From assembly GCF_017571465.1 (NCBI RefSeq), contig NZ_JAGETV010000023.1, forward strand, positions 1 to 39,693: 39,693 nucleotides of DNA, read 5' to 3'. The notes beneath the pieces were generated by a model, which ran no database searches, was not told the DNA's origin, and was given only the letters and a program-made list of their open reading frames with translations. How positions within the stretch are numbered: the stretch's first letter is position 1; each line of letters starts with the position of its first letter. Of the stretch, positions 1-9,115 are shown piece after piece. Source of the DNA: Thiomicrorhabdus marina. GTDB lineage: Bacteria; Pseudomonadota; Gammaproteobacteria; Thiomicrospirales; Thiomicrospiraceae. The position numbers were made by a program, and so were the translations under genes.

Positions 1-96
1 ACCATAGCTAAGGCTATGCTTATCAAACGCTGCCTAGAATTTATCTCTTCAAACTCCTCGCTGAAGTCAATGGGGACTTATTCTGTGTTTCCTTAA
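1..96. repeat. Left copy of a terminal inverted repeat, IS5-like end
   Basis: The first 96 bases match the reverse complement of 39595-39690 without gaps at about 82 of 96 positions, including an identical block of about 30 bases (roughly 56-85). Read on the minus strand it begins TTAA then GGAAACACAGAATAAGTC, similar in style to the termini of IS5-group elements, which favour YTAR targets. At the outer edge is a short hairpin, CATAGC-loop-GCTATG, that is also kept in the other copy. The element continues off the window. I see no coding sequence in it, so whether it is an IS end, a MITE or another dispersed repeat is open. Confidence 0.8.
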
Positions 97-102
97 AGAA
101 AC

Positions 103-131
103 TTGAGGACGGTGCGGTTGATAAATTTAAT
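103..131 (+). promoter_or_regulatory. Candidate sigma-70 promoter of the gsp operon
   Basis: TTGAGG at 103-108 and TTTAAT at 126-131 are separated by 17 bases, matching the -35 and -10 consensus at 4/6 and 5/6. Transcription would start near 138 and leave a leader of about 105 bases before gspC. This is the best-spaced pair I found in 97-242, but in AT-rich DNA such a match can arise by chance. Confidence 0.35.
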
Positions 132-242
132 GGAATCTTCATTTAGTCGTCGCGCTATTGTGACGAAAAAGGTAATGCTTTAAGTTACAATTCATCTTTT
201 GTTATTAAAATAGAAAGTCATTGCTTTACTGTATCCTCTGGG

Positions 243-1103
243 GTGAATTTGAGTATTTCGTTAACCAATAAGAACATTTTTCCACTGATTGCCAAAACGC
301 TAACCGTATTGTTGTTGCTTGCTATCGTTTGGATCGTTGGAAAAGTGATTAATCAACTCCTCCAGCCCCCGCTTGACATTATTCAACCTGCCTTGCAGAA
401 AGAACAGGCTAATTCCTCTTTTGGCAGTTTACAGCCGGCTAAACCGTCCTTTATTTTGGGTGAGCCGCAAGCCTCTTCTGATGCAGAGAAGCAGGAAGAA
501 ATTCCGCTCAAAGAGTCGTTAGACGCGTTACAAGACACGAAACTGAATGTTCTTTTGACCGGTATTCTGTATACCCCGGAAGATTCGGTGGCGGTGATTG
601 AAGAAAATCGTAAAACGTTTGTGTTGCGCGTCGGCGAGGAGCTACGTCCTGACATTTCAATTGAAAATATCGAACCGAGTTTTGTGGTTTTGGATAACCG
701 CGGTAAATTAGAGAAACTTTCTTTAAAAGAGAGCGAGTTACCGGTTTCCAAGTCGCAGTCAAAACCGGCGGTGCAAGCCATATCCGAAGATGATAAAGCC
801 AAACTCGATAAGATCCGTAGCGATGTTCGTAAAACGCCGTTGGCAATGAACCGCTATGTGCGTTTCCGTAATCTGACTCGTGACGGAAAAGTTTATGCGT
901 TACAGGTTTGGCCGCGTAAGGAACGCGCGCTGTTTGAAAGTCTCGGCTTTAAAAGCGGCGATAAGATTTTATCGGTGGATGGAACGGCAATCAGTGAAAT
1001 GAACGAAAATCCACAGCAGCTGCAACAGTTAATGCAGAAAACCCAATTTAGCTTGCAGATCGAACGTCGCGGGCAGATCCAGAGTTTATCCGTTTCGCTG
1101 TAA
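243..1103 (+). CDS. gspC: Type II secretion protein GspC (inner-membrane, PDZ)
   Basis: GspC links the inner-membrane platform to the secretin and helps choose substrates in the type II secretion system (T2SS). The 286-residue protein has a short cytoplasmic N-terminus, one membrane segment at about residues 15-36, a periplasmic HR-type domain at about 98-165 (around NVLLTGILYTPEDSVAVI) and a C-terminal PDZ domain at about 215-286 (LGFKSGDKILSVDG). Length and domain order are those of the family. It is the first gene of a gsp block in canonical order. The start is uncertain: GTG at 243 lacks a clear ribosome binding site, while TTG at 249 follows GGGGTG at good spacing and would shorten the protein by two residues. 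Confidence 0.9.
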   Translation: MNLSISLTNKNIFPLIAKTLTVLLLLAIVWIVGKVINQLLQPPLDIIQPALQKEQANSSFGSLQPAKPSFILGEPQASSDAEKQEEIPLKESLDALQDTKLNVLLTGILYTPEDSVAVIEENRKTFVLRVGEELRPDISIENIEPSFVVLDNRGKLEKLSLKESELPVSKSQSKPAVQAISEDDKAKLDKIRSDVRKTPLAMNRYVRFRNLTRDGKVYALQVWPRKERALFESLGFKSGDKILSVDGTAISEMNENPQQLQQLMQKTQFSLQIERRGQIQSLSVSL

Positions 1104-1149
1104 CGGCGACGGACACACAAATTAGCATATGAGCGAAAAGGCATAATGC

Positions 1150-3348
1150 ATGAGACAGTTTTTAGGGCTTAAATCACAATCAAACCTACAGCGAGCGGTG
1201 CTTGGCGTTATGCTCGGCGGCGCACTGTTTTTCGGTGTGACACCGATTTCACAGGTGCAGGCGGCACCGGAAGAGATTTCCGAACAGAGTTTCGGTAATT
1301 TCCAGAATGTCGAAATCAGCACGGTGATTGAAGCGGTTGCCAAACTGTCCGGCCATAATTTCGTGATTGATCCGCGGGTAAAAGGCCGAGTTACCTTGAT
1401 TGCGCCGGAAGGCATGAAACCGGACGCGCTGTATGAAACTTTATTGTCGGTATTAAGCGTACACGGTTATGTCGCGGTGGATGCCGACGGCGTTACTAAA
1501 ATCGTCCCGGCCAATATGGCCAAAGACCAACTGCCGTACCGCAATTATCGCGAGACGCCGGAAGATTGGGTGACCGAAGTTCTGAATGTCAATAATGTTG
1601 AAGCGACTAAGCTGGTGGCGATTCTGCGGCCATTGGTGGCGCGTGAAGGGCATCTGGTCGGTCTGGCGGAAAGCAATCGTTTGATTATTACCGATACGGT
1701 TGCCAATATTCGCCGCATCAAAGACGTTTTACGCAAAGTCGATATCAATAATTACGGCCAGTTTGAGGTGATTCAAATTGAGCATGCACCAGCCGGCGAT
1801 TTAGCGAAAACCCTGAAAGGGTTGATTCCGAAAAACCAGGGCGGTACCAATGTCACCATCAGTTTTGATGAACGCTCTAATCGCATTATCCTGACCGGCG
1901 ATGAACAGAAACGCATGATGATGCGTGCTTTATTGGCCGAGCTGGATGTGCCGACGGCTTCCGACGGACGTGTACAAGTTATTTATCTACGTTATGCCAA
2001 AGCGGAAGATTTGGTTCCTGTGTTGCAGAAAATCGCTACTAATCAATCCTTAGCAAAATCCAATATTACCGAATCCAGTTCTACATCAACTGCTCCTGAG
2101 CCTGCGATAGCTGCCGAAACGAAAGCGACGAAAGAGGCAAACGAGCCGATCAGTAATGCCGCAAATAACTTGATGCTTAATGACAGTAAGCAGTTGAAAG
2201 AACAGGTTAGCATTGAAGCCGACGAACGCATGAATGCTTTAATAATTAGTGCGCCGACGCAAATTGTTACTGCTCTGAAAGAGGTCATAAGGCAGTTGGA
2301 TATTCGCCGTGCTCAGGTTTTGATTGAAGCAATTTTTGTCGAAGTCTCCGAAGACCGTGCCGCTAATTTGGGTGTTGAGTGGGGCGTACTTGGTGAACAA
2401 GGTGCCGGATTGATTAACTTTAGCGGTACGCTTCCTGCATTAATCAGTGGTGGCGCTGCAGCAGCGTCAACGGCATTGGGGACAGGAATGAACTTCGCTG
2501 CTGGTAACTACAGTAGCGATTCAAATACCGGTTGGGCAGCGTTTATTAAAGCGCTTAACAGTGATTCTGCATCTAATATTCTGGCAACGCCTTCGTTGTT
2601 AACGCTGGATAATGAAGAAGCGGAAATTCTGGTCGGGCGTGAAGTGCCTTTCCAAACCGGTAGCTATACTTCAACCACAACCAGTGTGACCAATCCGTTC
2701 AGTACCATTGAACGTAAAAATGTTGGTTTAAGCTTGAAAGTTAAACCGCAGATTAACGAAGGGGACGAGATTTATCTGGAAATCGATCAAGAAGTTTCCG
2801 ACGTCATTCCAAAGGGTGAAGCGGTCGATATTCAGACCACCAAGCGCCAAATCAAAACCCGCGTGATTGTTGGTGACGGAAATGTCGTCGTGCTTGGCGG
2901 TTTGATTGACGAAAAAGAAACCCAAGTGGATTCGAAAGTTCCAGGGCTTGGTGATCTTCCGGGAATTGGCGGTCTGTTCCGTTCAACCGATAGCAGTCGT
3001 CAAAAGACCAATTTAATGGTTTTCCTGCGTCCGGTTATTGTGCGCGACAATGCTAAGAGCGATTTTTATAGCCGTCAGAAATACAGCATGATTTATGACG
3101 AGCAACAACGCATTTTAGATTTACCGCAAAAATCTTGGATTAAGCCGGGATTACGTCCGAAATTGCCGGAGTATGAGCAGTGGCGTGAAAATAAACCGCA
3201 GCCAACGCCTCCAGCTTCAGCTCCGCTTGCTAAGCCGCAAGATGAAAAATCGGCAGAGAAAGTAATCGAAGAAACACCGAAAGCTGAAAAAGTAGAAGAG
3301 AGTGCTTCTTGGGTTAATGATAGTTACGATGACTTCTATGACTTTTAA
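1150..3348 (+). CDS. gspD: Type II secretion outer-membrane secretin GspD
   Basis: GspD forms the outer-membrane channel of the T2SS. The 732-residue protein has a cleavable Sec signal (about 1-38, ending SQVQA), N0 and N1-N3 periplasmic domains (about 45-390), and a C-terminal secretin domain carrying VPFQTGSYTS and the conserved VPGLGDLPGIGGLF near 600-615. Two low-complexity stretches stand out: an Ala/Thr/Glu-rich insertion in N3 (about residues 298-345) and, after the barrel, a Pro/Lys/Glu-rich tail from about 685 that ends acidic and aromatic (SYDDFYDF). ATG 1150 follows AAAAGG at a spacing of 8. No gspS pilotin is seen nearby. Confidence 0.97.
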   Translation: MRQFLGLKSQSNLQRAVLGVMLGGALFFGVTPISQVQAAPEEISEQSFGNFQNVEISTVIEAVAKLSGHNFVIDPRVKGRVTLIAPEGMKPDALYETLLSVLSVHGYVAVDADGVTKIVPANMAKDQLPYRNYRETPEDWVTEVLNVNNVEATKLVAILRPLVAREGHLVGLAESNRLIITDTVANIRRIKDVLRKVDINNYGQFEVIQIEHAPAGDLAKTLKGLIPKNQGGTNVTISFDERSNRIILTGDEQKRMMMRALLAELDVPTASDGRVQVIYLRYAKAEDLVPVLQKIATNQSLAKSNITESSSTSTAPEPAIAAETKATKEANEPISNAANNLMLNDSKQLKEQVSIEADERMNALIISAPTQIVTALKEVIRQLDIRRAQVLIEAIFVEVSEDRAANLGVEWGVLGEQGAGLINFSGTLPALISGGAAAASTALGTGMNFAAGNYSSDSNTGWAAFIKALNSDSASNILATPSLLTLDNEEAEILVGREVPFQTGSYTSTTTSVTNPFSTIERKNVGLSLKVKPQINEGDEIYLEIDQEVSDVIPKGEAVDIQTTKRQIKTRVIVGDGNVVVLGGLIDEKETQVDSKVPGLGDLPGIGGLFRSTDSSRQKTNLMVFLRPVIVRDNAKSDFYSRQKYSMIYDEQQRILDLPQKSWIKPGLRPKLPEYEQWRENKPQPTPPASAPLAKPQDEKSAEKVIEETPKAEKVEESASWVNDSYDDFYDF

Positions 3349-4801
3349 TCTGCCTTTTAGCTTTGCGCGCAAGAACCAATTAGTTCTGGAATTTGATAAC
3401 GGCTTGCAGGCATTTTTCACAGAAGAAACGCCTGTAGCTGCTATTCAAGACGTGCAGGCGCAACTGTTTATCCTGAATCCGCAACAGCAGATTGAGTGGC
3501 AACAGATTTCTGCCGAACAACTCGCGCAGAAAGTGCAGGTTGCTTATGCCGACAGCGGCAGTAATTCTCTGGATGTTGCGCACGCAATTGAAACCGATGA
3601 TTTGGCGTCGGTGGTCGCGGAAATCGGTGAGCCGGAAGATTTGCTTGATAGCGCCGATGATGCGCCGATTATCAAACTGTTGAATGCGGTGCTGACCGAA
3701 GCGATTCGCGCCGAGGCTTCCGATGTGCATATTGAACCTTATGAAAACCAACTACGGGTACGTTTCCGAGTCGACGGCGTTTTGAAAACCGTACTAAGCC
3801 CTAAACCGGCTTTAGCTTCGATGCTGGTGTCGCGTATTAAGGTTATGGCGCGTCTCGACATTGCCGAAAAACGTATTCCGCAAGACGGCCGGATTGCCTT
3901 GAAGCTAGGCGGCCGTGCAGTGGACTTGCGTGTATCGACCTTGCCGTCTAGTTTTGGTGAGCGTGTGGTATTGCGTCTGCTTGATAAAGGTGCTGAACGC
4001 CTGACTTTGAAAGATTTGGGGATGCCGGCGGAAATGGAAGCGGGTGTTGCTAAGGCCTTATCGAAGGCGCACGGTATTTTCTTAGTTACCGGGCCGACCG
4101 GTTCCGGTAAAACAACCACTCTGTATGCCGGTTTGATGCGTTTGAACGACACACAGCGCAATATCATGACCATTGAAGATCCGGTCGAATATAACATTGA
4201 CGGTATTAACCAGACACAAGTTAACAGTAAAGCCGATTTGACCTTTGCTCGCGGTTTACGCGCTTTGTTACGTCAAGATCCAGATGTGGTGATGATTGGT
4301 GAGATTCGTGATCCGGAAACCGCACAGATTGCGGTTCAGGCATCTCTAACCGGCCACTTAGTGTTATCGACGTTACACACCAATACCGCGGTCGGCGCGA
4401 TTACTCGTTTGCGCGATATGGGTACCGAAGCATTTTTATTGGCATCCAGCTTGAATGGCGTATTGGCGCAACGTCTGGTGCGTAAACTCTGTCCGCATTG
4501 TAAGCAAGCGCACCACGCCGATGAGGCGGAGTGCAATCTGCTTGGCGTGCAGACTGCAACGATCTATAACGCCAAAGGGTGTGAGGAATGTCAGCATACC
4601 GGTTATTCAGGTCGTATGGGATTATATGAGCTGCTGTTAGTTGACGAAAAAGTGCGTTCAATGATTCATTCGCACCAATCGGAAGCGGATATCGATGCTT
4701 ATCTAAGACAGTCGGCACCGTCGTTAAATCAGAGCGGTTTCCAAGCGGTTTTGGATGGCAAGACCAGTTTGGATGAAGTCTTGCGCGTGACGCAAAACTA
4801 G
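3338..4801 (+). CDS. gspE: Type II secretion ATPase GspE
   Basis: GspE is the cytoplasmic hexameric ATPase that powers pseudopilus assembly. Visible motifs are Walker A GPTGSGKTTT at about 252-261, the Walker B/Asp-box region with MIGEIRDPETAQ at about 319-330, the His-box region LVLSTLHTN, and a four-cysteine zinc module (CPHC from 385, then CEEC) typical of GspE. The N-terminus LPFSFARKN is the usual GspE opening. I place the start at ATG 3338, which gives 487 residues and an 11-base overlap with gspD. ATG 3329, ATG 3317 or GTG 3302 in the same frame are possible; none has a convincing ribosome binding site, so translation may be coupled to gspD. Confidence 0.95.
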   Translation: MTFNLPFSFARKNQLVLEFDNGLQAFFTEETPVAAIQDVQAQLFILNPQQQIEWQQISAEQLAQKVQVAYADSGSNSLDVAHAIETDDLASVVAEIGEPEDLLDSADDAPIIKLLNAVLTEAIRAEASDVHIEPYENQLRVRFRVDGVLKTVLSPKPALASMLVSRIKVMARLDIAEKRIPQDGRIALKLGGRAVDLRVSTLPSSFGERVVLRLLDKGAERLTLKDLGMPAEMEAGVAKALSKAHGIFLVTGPTGSGKTTTLYAGLMRLNDTQRNIMTIEDPVEYNIDGINQTQVNSKADLTFARGLRALLRQDPDVVMIGEIRDPETAQIAVQASLTGHLVLSTLHTNTAVGAITRLRDMGTEAFLLASSLNGVLAQRLVRKLCPHCKQAHHADEAECNLLGVQTATIYNAKGCEECQHTGYSGRMGLYELLLVDEKVRSMIHSHQSEADIDAYLRQSAPSLNQSGFQAVLDGKTSLDEVLRVTQN

Positions 4802-4812
4802 CGGAAATATCC

Positions 4813-6027
4813 ATGGCTGTATTTGAATACAAAGCGCTGACGCAACAGGGCAAAAACCAAAAAGGCATGCTGGAAAGCGATTCGGAACGCTTGGCTCGTC
4901 AACAATTGCGTGATCAAGGTCTGACCCCGATTGCTTTGCAGGAAGTCAAAGCGTCTAAACCGGCCAAGTCTTCCGGCGGTTGGTTACAAGCCAAGCTGGC
5001 GACTGAGGAATTGGCGCTGTTTACCCGTGAACTGCATACGCTGTTGGAAGCCGGAACGCCTTTGAATAATGCTTTAAAGGCGTTGACCGAGCAGGCGGAA
5101 AAGAAAACCGCGATGCGTTTTATTCGTAGCTTGCATTCCAAAGTCAGCGAAGGTTATTCGCTGACGCAAGCGTTGCAGAAAGCACCGTACCGGATTCCAG
5201 CCGACTATATTGCGATTATTCAAGCTGGCGAGCATAGCGGTCACCTGACCGAAGTGATGTCGCGTTTGGCGGATACCATTGAGCAGCGCGAGCAGATGAA
5301 TAAAAAACTGAAGACAGCGATGATCTACCCGATTTTGATGGTTGTGGTGGCGATTGCGATTGTCTTCTTTTTAATGGTTTATGTGGTGCCGAAAGTGGTT
5401 AGCGTGTTTGATAATATGCAACAGACGCTACCGCCGTTAACACAAGGTTTATTGAGCGCCAGCGATTTTGTACAAGCGCATTGGTTGGCAATGTTATTGA
5501 CGGTTGGCGGACTTTGGTTACTGTATCGTTGGTTACTGTCGCGCGAGAAAAGCCGTTTTAAAATTCATAGTCTTTGGCTACGACTGCCGGGGGCACGTAA
5601 GTTTTTATTGTATTCGGCGGCTGCTCGCTGGGCGCGTACCTTCGGCGTGTTATTGGCTTCGGGGGTGACGGTTCGTGATGCAATGACGATTTCCGCCGAA
5701 GTGATGACCATCGATCCTTTGAAGAAGTCGGTATTAGAAATGGTTGAACTGGTACGCCAAGGTAAAAGTGTGCATTTTGCAATGAAACAGTCGAAAGTGT
5801 TTCCGCCGTTATTATTGAATTTGGTCGGCACCGGTGAAGGTAAAGGGCAGTTGCATTCGATGTTACTGCGCGGTGCTCAGCATTATGAAAACGAAGTGGA
5901 AAATGCCGCTTCGACTTTAGTCAGTTTGATTGAACCGATTTTGATTATGGTGATGGGCGCCGTGGTTTTGACCATTGTGTTGGCTATCATGTTACCGATT
6001 TTTGAAATGAACCAAATGGTTGGTTAA
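4813..6027 (+). CDS. gspF: Type II secretion inner-membrane platform protein GspF
   Basis: GspF is the polytopic inner-membrane protein that couples GspE to the growing pseudopilus. The 404-residue sequence shows two tandem T2SSF domains (about 69-190 and 272-394). Hydrophobic segments lie at about 169-195 (MIYPILMVVVAIAIVFFLMV), 220-240 and 374-396 (LIEPILIMVMGAVVLTIVLA). Both length and the LIEPILI motif are typical of the family. It starts 11 bases after gspE and ends 22 bases before gspG. Confidence 0.97.
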   Translation: MAVFEYKALTQQGKNQKGMLESDSERLARQQLRDQGLTPIALQEVKASKPAKSSGGWLQAKLATEELALFTRELHTLLEAGTPLNNALKALTEQAEKKTAMRFIRSLHSKVSEGYSLTQALQKAPYRIPADYIAIIQAGEHSGHLTEVMSRLADTIEQREQMNKKLKTAMIYPILMVVVAIAIVFFLMVYVVPKVVSVFDNMQQTLPPLTQGLLSASDFVQAHWLAMLLTVGGLWLLYRWLLSREKSRFKIHSLWLRLPGARKFLLYSAAARWARTFGVLLASGVTVRDAMTISAEVMTIDPLKKSVLEMVELVRQGKSVHFAMKQSKVFPPLLLNLVGTGEGKGQLHSMLLRGAQHYENEVENAASTLVSLIEPILIMVMGAVVLTIVLAIMLPIFEMNQMVG

Positions 6028-6049
6028 GTCTTAAAAGAGAGTATTAAAA

Positions 6050-6481
6050 ATGCTAAAAGCAAGAAAACGTCAGCAAGGTTTTACTTTGATTGAATTAATG
6101 GTGGTCGTGGTTATCTTGGCGGTGTTGGCCGGTTTTGTGGTGCCAAAACTGATGGATCGCCCGGATGAAGCGCGCATTGTTAAAGCGAAGCAGGATATTG
6201 CGGCCATCGGTTCGGCTTTACAGCTGTATAAACTGGATAACTATAACTATCCGACCACCGACCAAGGTTTGGAAGCGCTAGTCACCCAGCCAAGCGATGA
6301 TCCGCAGCCAAAAAACTGGAAGAAATTGCTGGATACCTTGCCGATTGATCCTTGGGGAAACCCTTATCTATATTTAATGCCGGGGGAACATGGCGAGTTT
6401 GACCTATATACCTTGGGTGCAGACGGTATGGATGGCGGCGAAGACGTCAATGCAACCATTGGTAACTGGCAGCAGAAATAA
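6050..6481 (+). CDS. gspG: Major pseudopilin GspG
   Basis: GspG is the main subunit of the T2SS pseudopilus. The 143-residue precursor has a short basic leader ending in Gly10, a prepilin peptidase site QQG|FTLIE with Glu at mature position 5, and a hydrophobic helix (MVVVVILAVLAGFVVP). The C-terminal domain has the family's conserved stretch DPWGNPYLY, followed by the calcium-loop region ending GADGMDGGEDV. The ribosome binding site AGAGAG lies ahead of ATG 6050. Processing requires a prepilin peptidase (GspO/PilD), which is not encoded in this window. Confidence 0.97.
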   Translation: MLKARKRQQGFTLIELMVVVVILAVLAGFVVPKLMDRPDEARIVKAKQDIAAIGSALQLYKLDNYNYPTTDQGLEALVTQPSDDPQPKNWKKLLDTLPIDPWGNPYLYLMPGEHGEFDLYTLGADGMDGGEDVNATIGNWQQK

Positions 6482-6503
6482 CCGTCTTTCAGGTTTTTGG
6501 TTT

Positions 6504-7013
6504 ATGAAACAGCAGCGCGGCTTTACGCTGATTGAATTAATGGTCGTGCTGTTGATTATCGGCGTGATTTTGTCGGCCGGTATGCTCAGTTTGAATAATA
6601 GCGACTCTGCGCAAACTCGTGAACAGGCGGTCAAAATTGAAAGCTTGTTTAAGCAAGCGCAAGACCAAGCCACTTGGCGGCAGCGTGCTTTTCTTGTGGC
6701 CGTTGATGATAAAGGCTTGCAAGCCTATCAATGGCTGCAAGGTGTTTGGCAAGCCAGCGAACAATTGCAGTCTCTGCCGTGGCCGGAACATTTGGATGTG
6801 GAGTGGCAGTTACCCTTAAATCAGCCGCAGATGTTATTGAATGTCGGTGAGTCGAAACAGGTCGCGTTAAGTGGATGGCTGCTGTTGCCGAACGGTGAAG
6901 TGCAGCTAGGACAGATTTCATGGCAAGCGAAAAATAGCGGTTATGATGCGCCAATTACGGTTTTGCAGTGGAATCAGTGGCTTGATTTTGAACTCTTGAC
7001 GGATATTGATTAA
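6504..7013 (+). CDS. gspH: Minor pseudopilin GspH
   Basis: GspH is a minor pseudopilin at or near the tip of the T2SS pseudopilus. The precursor begins MKQQRG|FTLIELMVVLLIIGVILSAGM, with cleavage after Gly6 and Glu at mature position 5, followed by a weakly conserved GspH-type globular domain. The same frame is open upstream from 6390 inside gspG, but the leader peptide fixes the start at ATG 6504 and gives 169 residues. Assignment to GspH rests on the prepilin leader, size and position between gspG and gspI. Confidence 0.93.
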   Translation: MKQQRGFTLIELMVVLLIIGVILSAGMLSLNNSDSAQTREQAVKIESLFKQAQDQATWRQRAFLVAVDDKGLQAYQWLQGVWQASEQLQSLPWPEHLDVEWQLPLNQPQMLLNVGESKQVALSGWLLLPNGEVQLGQISWQAKNSGYDAPITVLQWNQWLDFELLTDID

Positions 7014-7022
7014 GGACTGCCG

Positions 7023-7394
7023 ATGCGTAAACAAGCCGGATTTACCTTGATTGAAGTGCTGATTGCGCTGGTAATTGCGGCCATCTCCTTGGCAGCCCTA
7101 AGCCGAACCATGGGCATGACCACCCACAATCAGGCGCTGTTGGAAGAGAAGGTGGTCGCGACTTGGGTTGCGCAGAATGCTTTGCTTCAGCAACAGATTA
7201 GCGGCCAACAGAACAGTGACCGCCAGCAAATTGAAATGTTGGGACGTGAGTGGCAGGTATCGCAGAAAATCGAGCCGACGCAGTTGCCGGAATTTAAGAA
7301 ACTCAGTATTGAAGTCCGCCAGATTGTAAATCGCGAAGTGCAGGATAAAACGAGCAGTCGTTTGGTCAGCGTGGTGGGTGCCGATGGTATCTAA
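7023..7394 (+). CDS. gspI: Minor pseudopilin GspI
   Basis: GspI is a minor pseudopilin that forms the tip complex with GspJ and GspK. The 123-residue precursor starts MRKQAG|FTLIEVLIALVIAAISLAAL, with cleavage after Gly6 and Glu5 present. The mature protein has the typical short GspI length and a motif near VVATWVAQNALLQQQ. AAGGACTGCC precedes the ATG. Its stop overlaps the start of gspJ by 11 bases. Confidence 0.95.
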   Translation: MRKQAGFTLIEVLIALVIAAISLAALSRTMGMTTHNQALLEEKVVATWVAQNALLQQQISGQQNSDRQQIEMLGREWQVSQKIEPTQLPEFKKLSIEVRQIVNREVQDKTSSRLVSVVGADGI

Positions 7395-8139
7395 GGTAAG
7401 GCAAAAGCAACAGGGTTTTACCTTGATCGAATTGTTGATTGCGATGAGTATTGCCGCAGTCATTAGTTTGTTGGCGTATCAAAGCATTGATAGTAGTGTG
7501 CGCACCAATCAAAGCCTGCAACAACATCAGCAGGATTTGCGACAGCTACAAAGTGCTTGGTGGTGGCTTGAACAAGACTTAACCCAGCTAGCACCGCGTG
7601 CGGTGAATGATGGTTTAGGCGGTACTTTACCGGCGTTGAATTACCGGATTGATATTCCGCTGGAGTTTAGCCGGTTTAGTGTGGCAGATAGCCCTTTAGC
7701 GATGTCCGGTCGTTATGGGGTGATTCGCATTGCGTACCTTCTGGAAGACCGACAACTGATTCGTCTACAGTGGCCTGTGTTGGATCACGCGCCGGATTCT
7801 CAGCCAAGCCGCCGAGTTTTGTTAGAGGATGTTGAGCAGTTTGCGGTCCGTTTCTTGGATGAAAACGGCCAATGGCAAGAGACTTGGCCGCCGGTTAATC
7901 AGCCAGTGGCGTCAGTTAATAACCGTCTGCCAAAAGCCGTGGAAGTCGCGCTGACAGCACAGCAAGGCGAAGTGAAACGCTTGTTTGCCGGTGTCGACTG
8001 GTTGGATTTCGAACCTTATAAAGTAGAGCAAACCGACACGACAACGGAAACCGGCGCAGATTCCGAAGCAACAACGTCAGATACGACTCAAGTGCCACAG
8101 TCGACAGAGACTTTGCAGGAGTTGATCGATGGTAACTAA
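7384..8139 (+). CDS. gspJ: Minor pseudopilin GspJ
   Basis: GspJ is the third tip-complex pseudopilin. The precursor reads MVSKVRQKQQG|FTLIELLIAMSIAAVISLLAY, with cleavage after Gly11 and Glu5 present. The conserved QSAWWWLEQDL region and the middle domain fit GspJ. The C-terminus (about 215-251) is a Thr/Glu-rich low-complexity tail. The frame opens at GTG 7378, but ATG 7384 is the better start and gives 251 residues. It overlaps gspI by 11 bases and gspK by 11 bases. Confidence 0.93.
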   Translation: MVSKVRQKQQGFTLIELLIAMSIAAVISLLAYQSIDSSVRTNQSLQQHQQDLRQLQSAWWWLEQDLTQLAPRAVNDGLGGTLPALNYRIDIPLEFSRFSVADSPLAMSGRYGVIRIAYLLEDRQLIRLQWPVLDHAPDSQPSRRVLLEDVEQFAVRFLDENGQWQETWPPVNQPVASVNNRLPKAVEVALTAQQGEVKRLFAGVDWLDFEPYKVEQTDTTTETGADSEATTSDTTQVPQSTETLQELIDGN

Positions 8140-9115
8140 ACAGCGCGGCTTTGCGTTGATTACGGTTTTACTGGTCGCGGCTTTGGTGGCGATTATCAGC
8201 GGCCAGTTGCTTGGGCAGCAGAATGCGCAGATTCAGCGTAGCGGTTATATGTTGCATCAGGCGCAGGCGATGAGTGTTGCCTGGGGGCTGGAATCTTGGG
8301 TTAAGCAGGGCTTAAAACTGGATGGTGAAAACAATAAAGTCGATCATCTGAATGAAGTTTGGGCGCAACCCTTGCCGCCGATTCCGTTTGAAGAGGGGGA
8401 GATCAGCGGTATTTTGCTCGATGCGCAGGCCAATTTGAATGTTAATAACCTGCTTTTGCCGTTGCCAGAACAGGAACAAGAAGGCGAAACCAGTTCGGCG
8501 AAAATGTGGTCTGCCGTGTTTGATCGTTATGCTCAGCAACAGGGATTTAATGTGCCTTTGGCGGATTTAATTGGCGACTGGGTTGACCAAGATTCCGAGC
8601 CGCGTTTGAGCGGTGCCGAGAGCGACCAGTATTTATTGAATCAGCCGGCTTATAGTGCAGCTAACTTGCCGATGGTCAGTACTCAAGAAGTGCTCAATTT
8701 GGCCGGTGTAAATGAGTTGAATTATCAGCAACGCCAGCTGTTACTAACGAATTTGAGTGCGCTACCGAAAGTAGTGCAGATTAATATCAATACCGCACCG
8801 CAAGCGGTTATTCAGGCTTTAAGCGATTGGGTGACGGTCGATATTGCTCAGGCTTGGATCAACGAACGTTTAGTGACGCCGGCAGAAAGTTTGCAGAATT
8901 TTCATGACTTTATGGTGCAGGCCAGTGGCTTGACCCAAGAAGAAGTTGCTAAGGCACTGCCGGATACGCTGATTAGCGTGCATAGTGAGTTTTTTATTTT
9001 AAATGGACGAGTCGATTTTGGCTTGGTGCAACAGCAGGTGTCCGCACTGTTTTATCGTGATGGCCAAAATCAAGTGAAGTTACTACAAAGGTGGTTAAGT
9101 GTCCCTGAATCCTAA
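8129..9115 (+). CDS. gspK: Minor pseudopilin GspK
   Basis: GspK is the large tip pseudopilin that caps the pseudopilus. Its leader MVTKQRG|FALITVLLVAALVAIISGQL lacks the Glu at mature position 5 that the other pseudopilins have, which is the family's hallmark. The 328-residue length reflects the extra helical domain. The sequence NLNVNNLLLPL and the later VVQINISTAPQAV-like stretch (here VVQININTAPQAV) are typical of the family. AGGAG precedes ATG 8129 at a spacing of 8. It overlaps gspL by 17 bases. Confidence 0.96.
   Translation: MVTKQRGFALITVLLVAALVAIISGQLLGQQNAQIQRSGYMLHQAQAMSVAWGLESWVKQGLKLDGENNKVDHLNEVWAQPLPPIPFEEGEISGILLDAQANLNVNNLLLPLPEQEQEGETSSAKMWSAVFDRYAQQQGFNVPLADLIGDWVDQDSEPRLSGAESDQYLLNQPAYSAANLPMVSTQEVLNLAGVNELNYQQRQLLLTNLSALPKVVQININTAPQAVIQALSDWVTVDIAQAWINERLVTPAESLQNFHDFMVQASGLTQEEVAKALPDTLISVHSEFFILNGRVDFGLVQQQVSALFYRDGQNQVKLLQRWLSVPES

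Noticed and set aside
6390-6503. Upstream extension of the gspH frame
   Set aside because: The prepilin leader must be short and basic; MKQQRG at 6504 fits and the extension lies within gspG.
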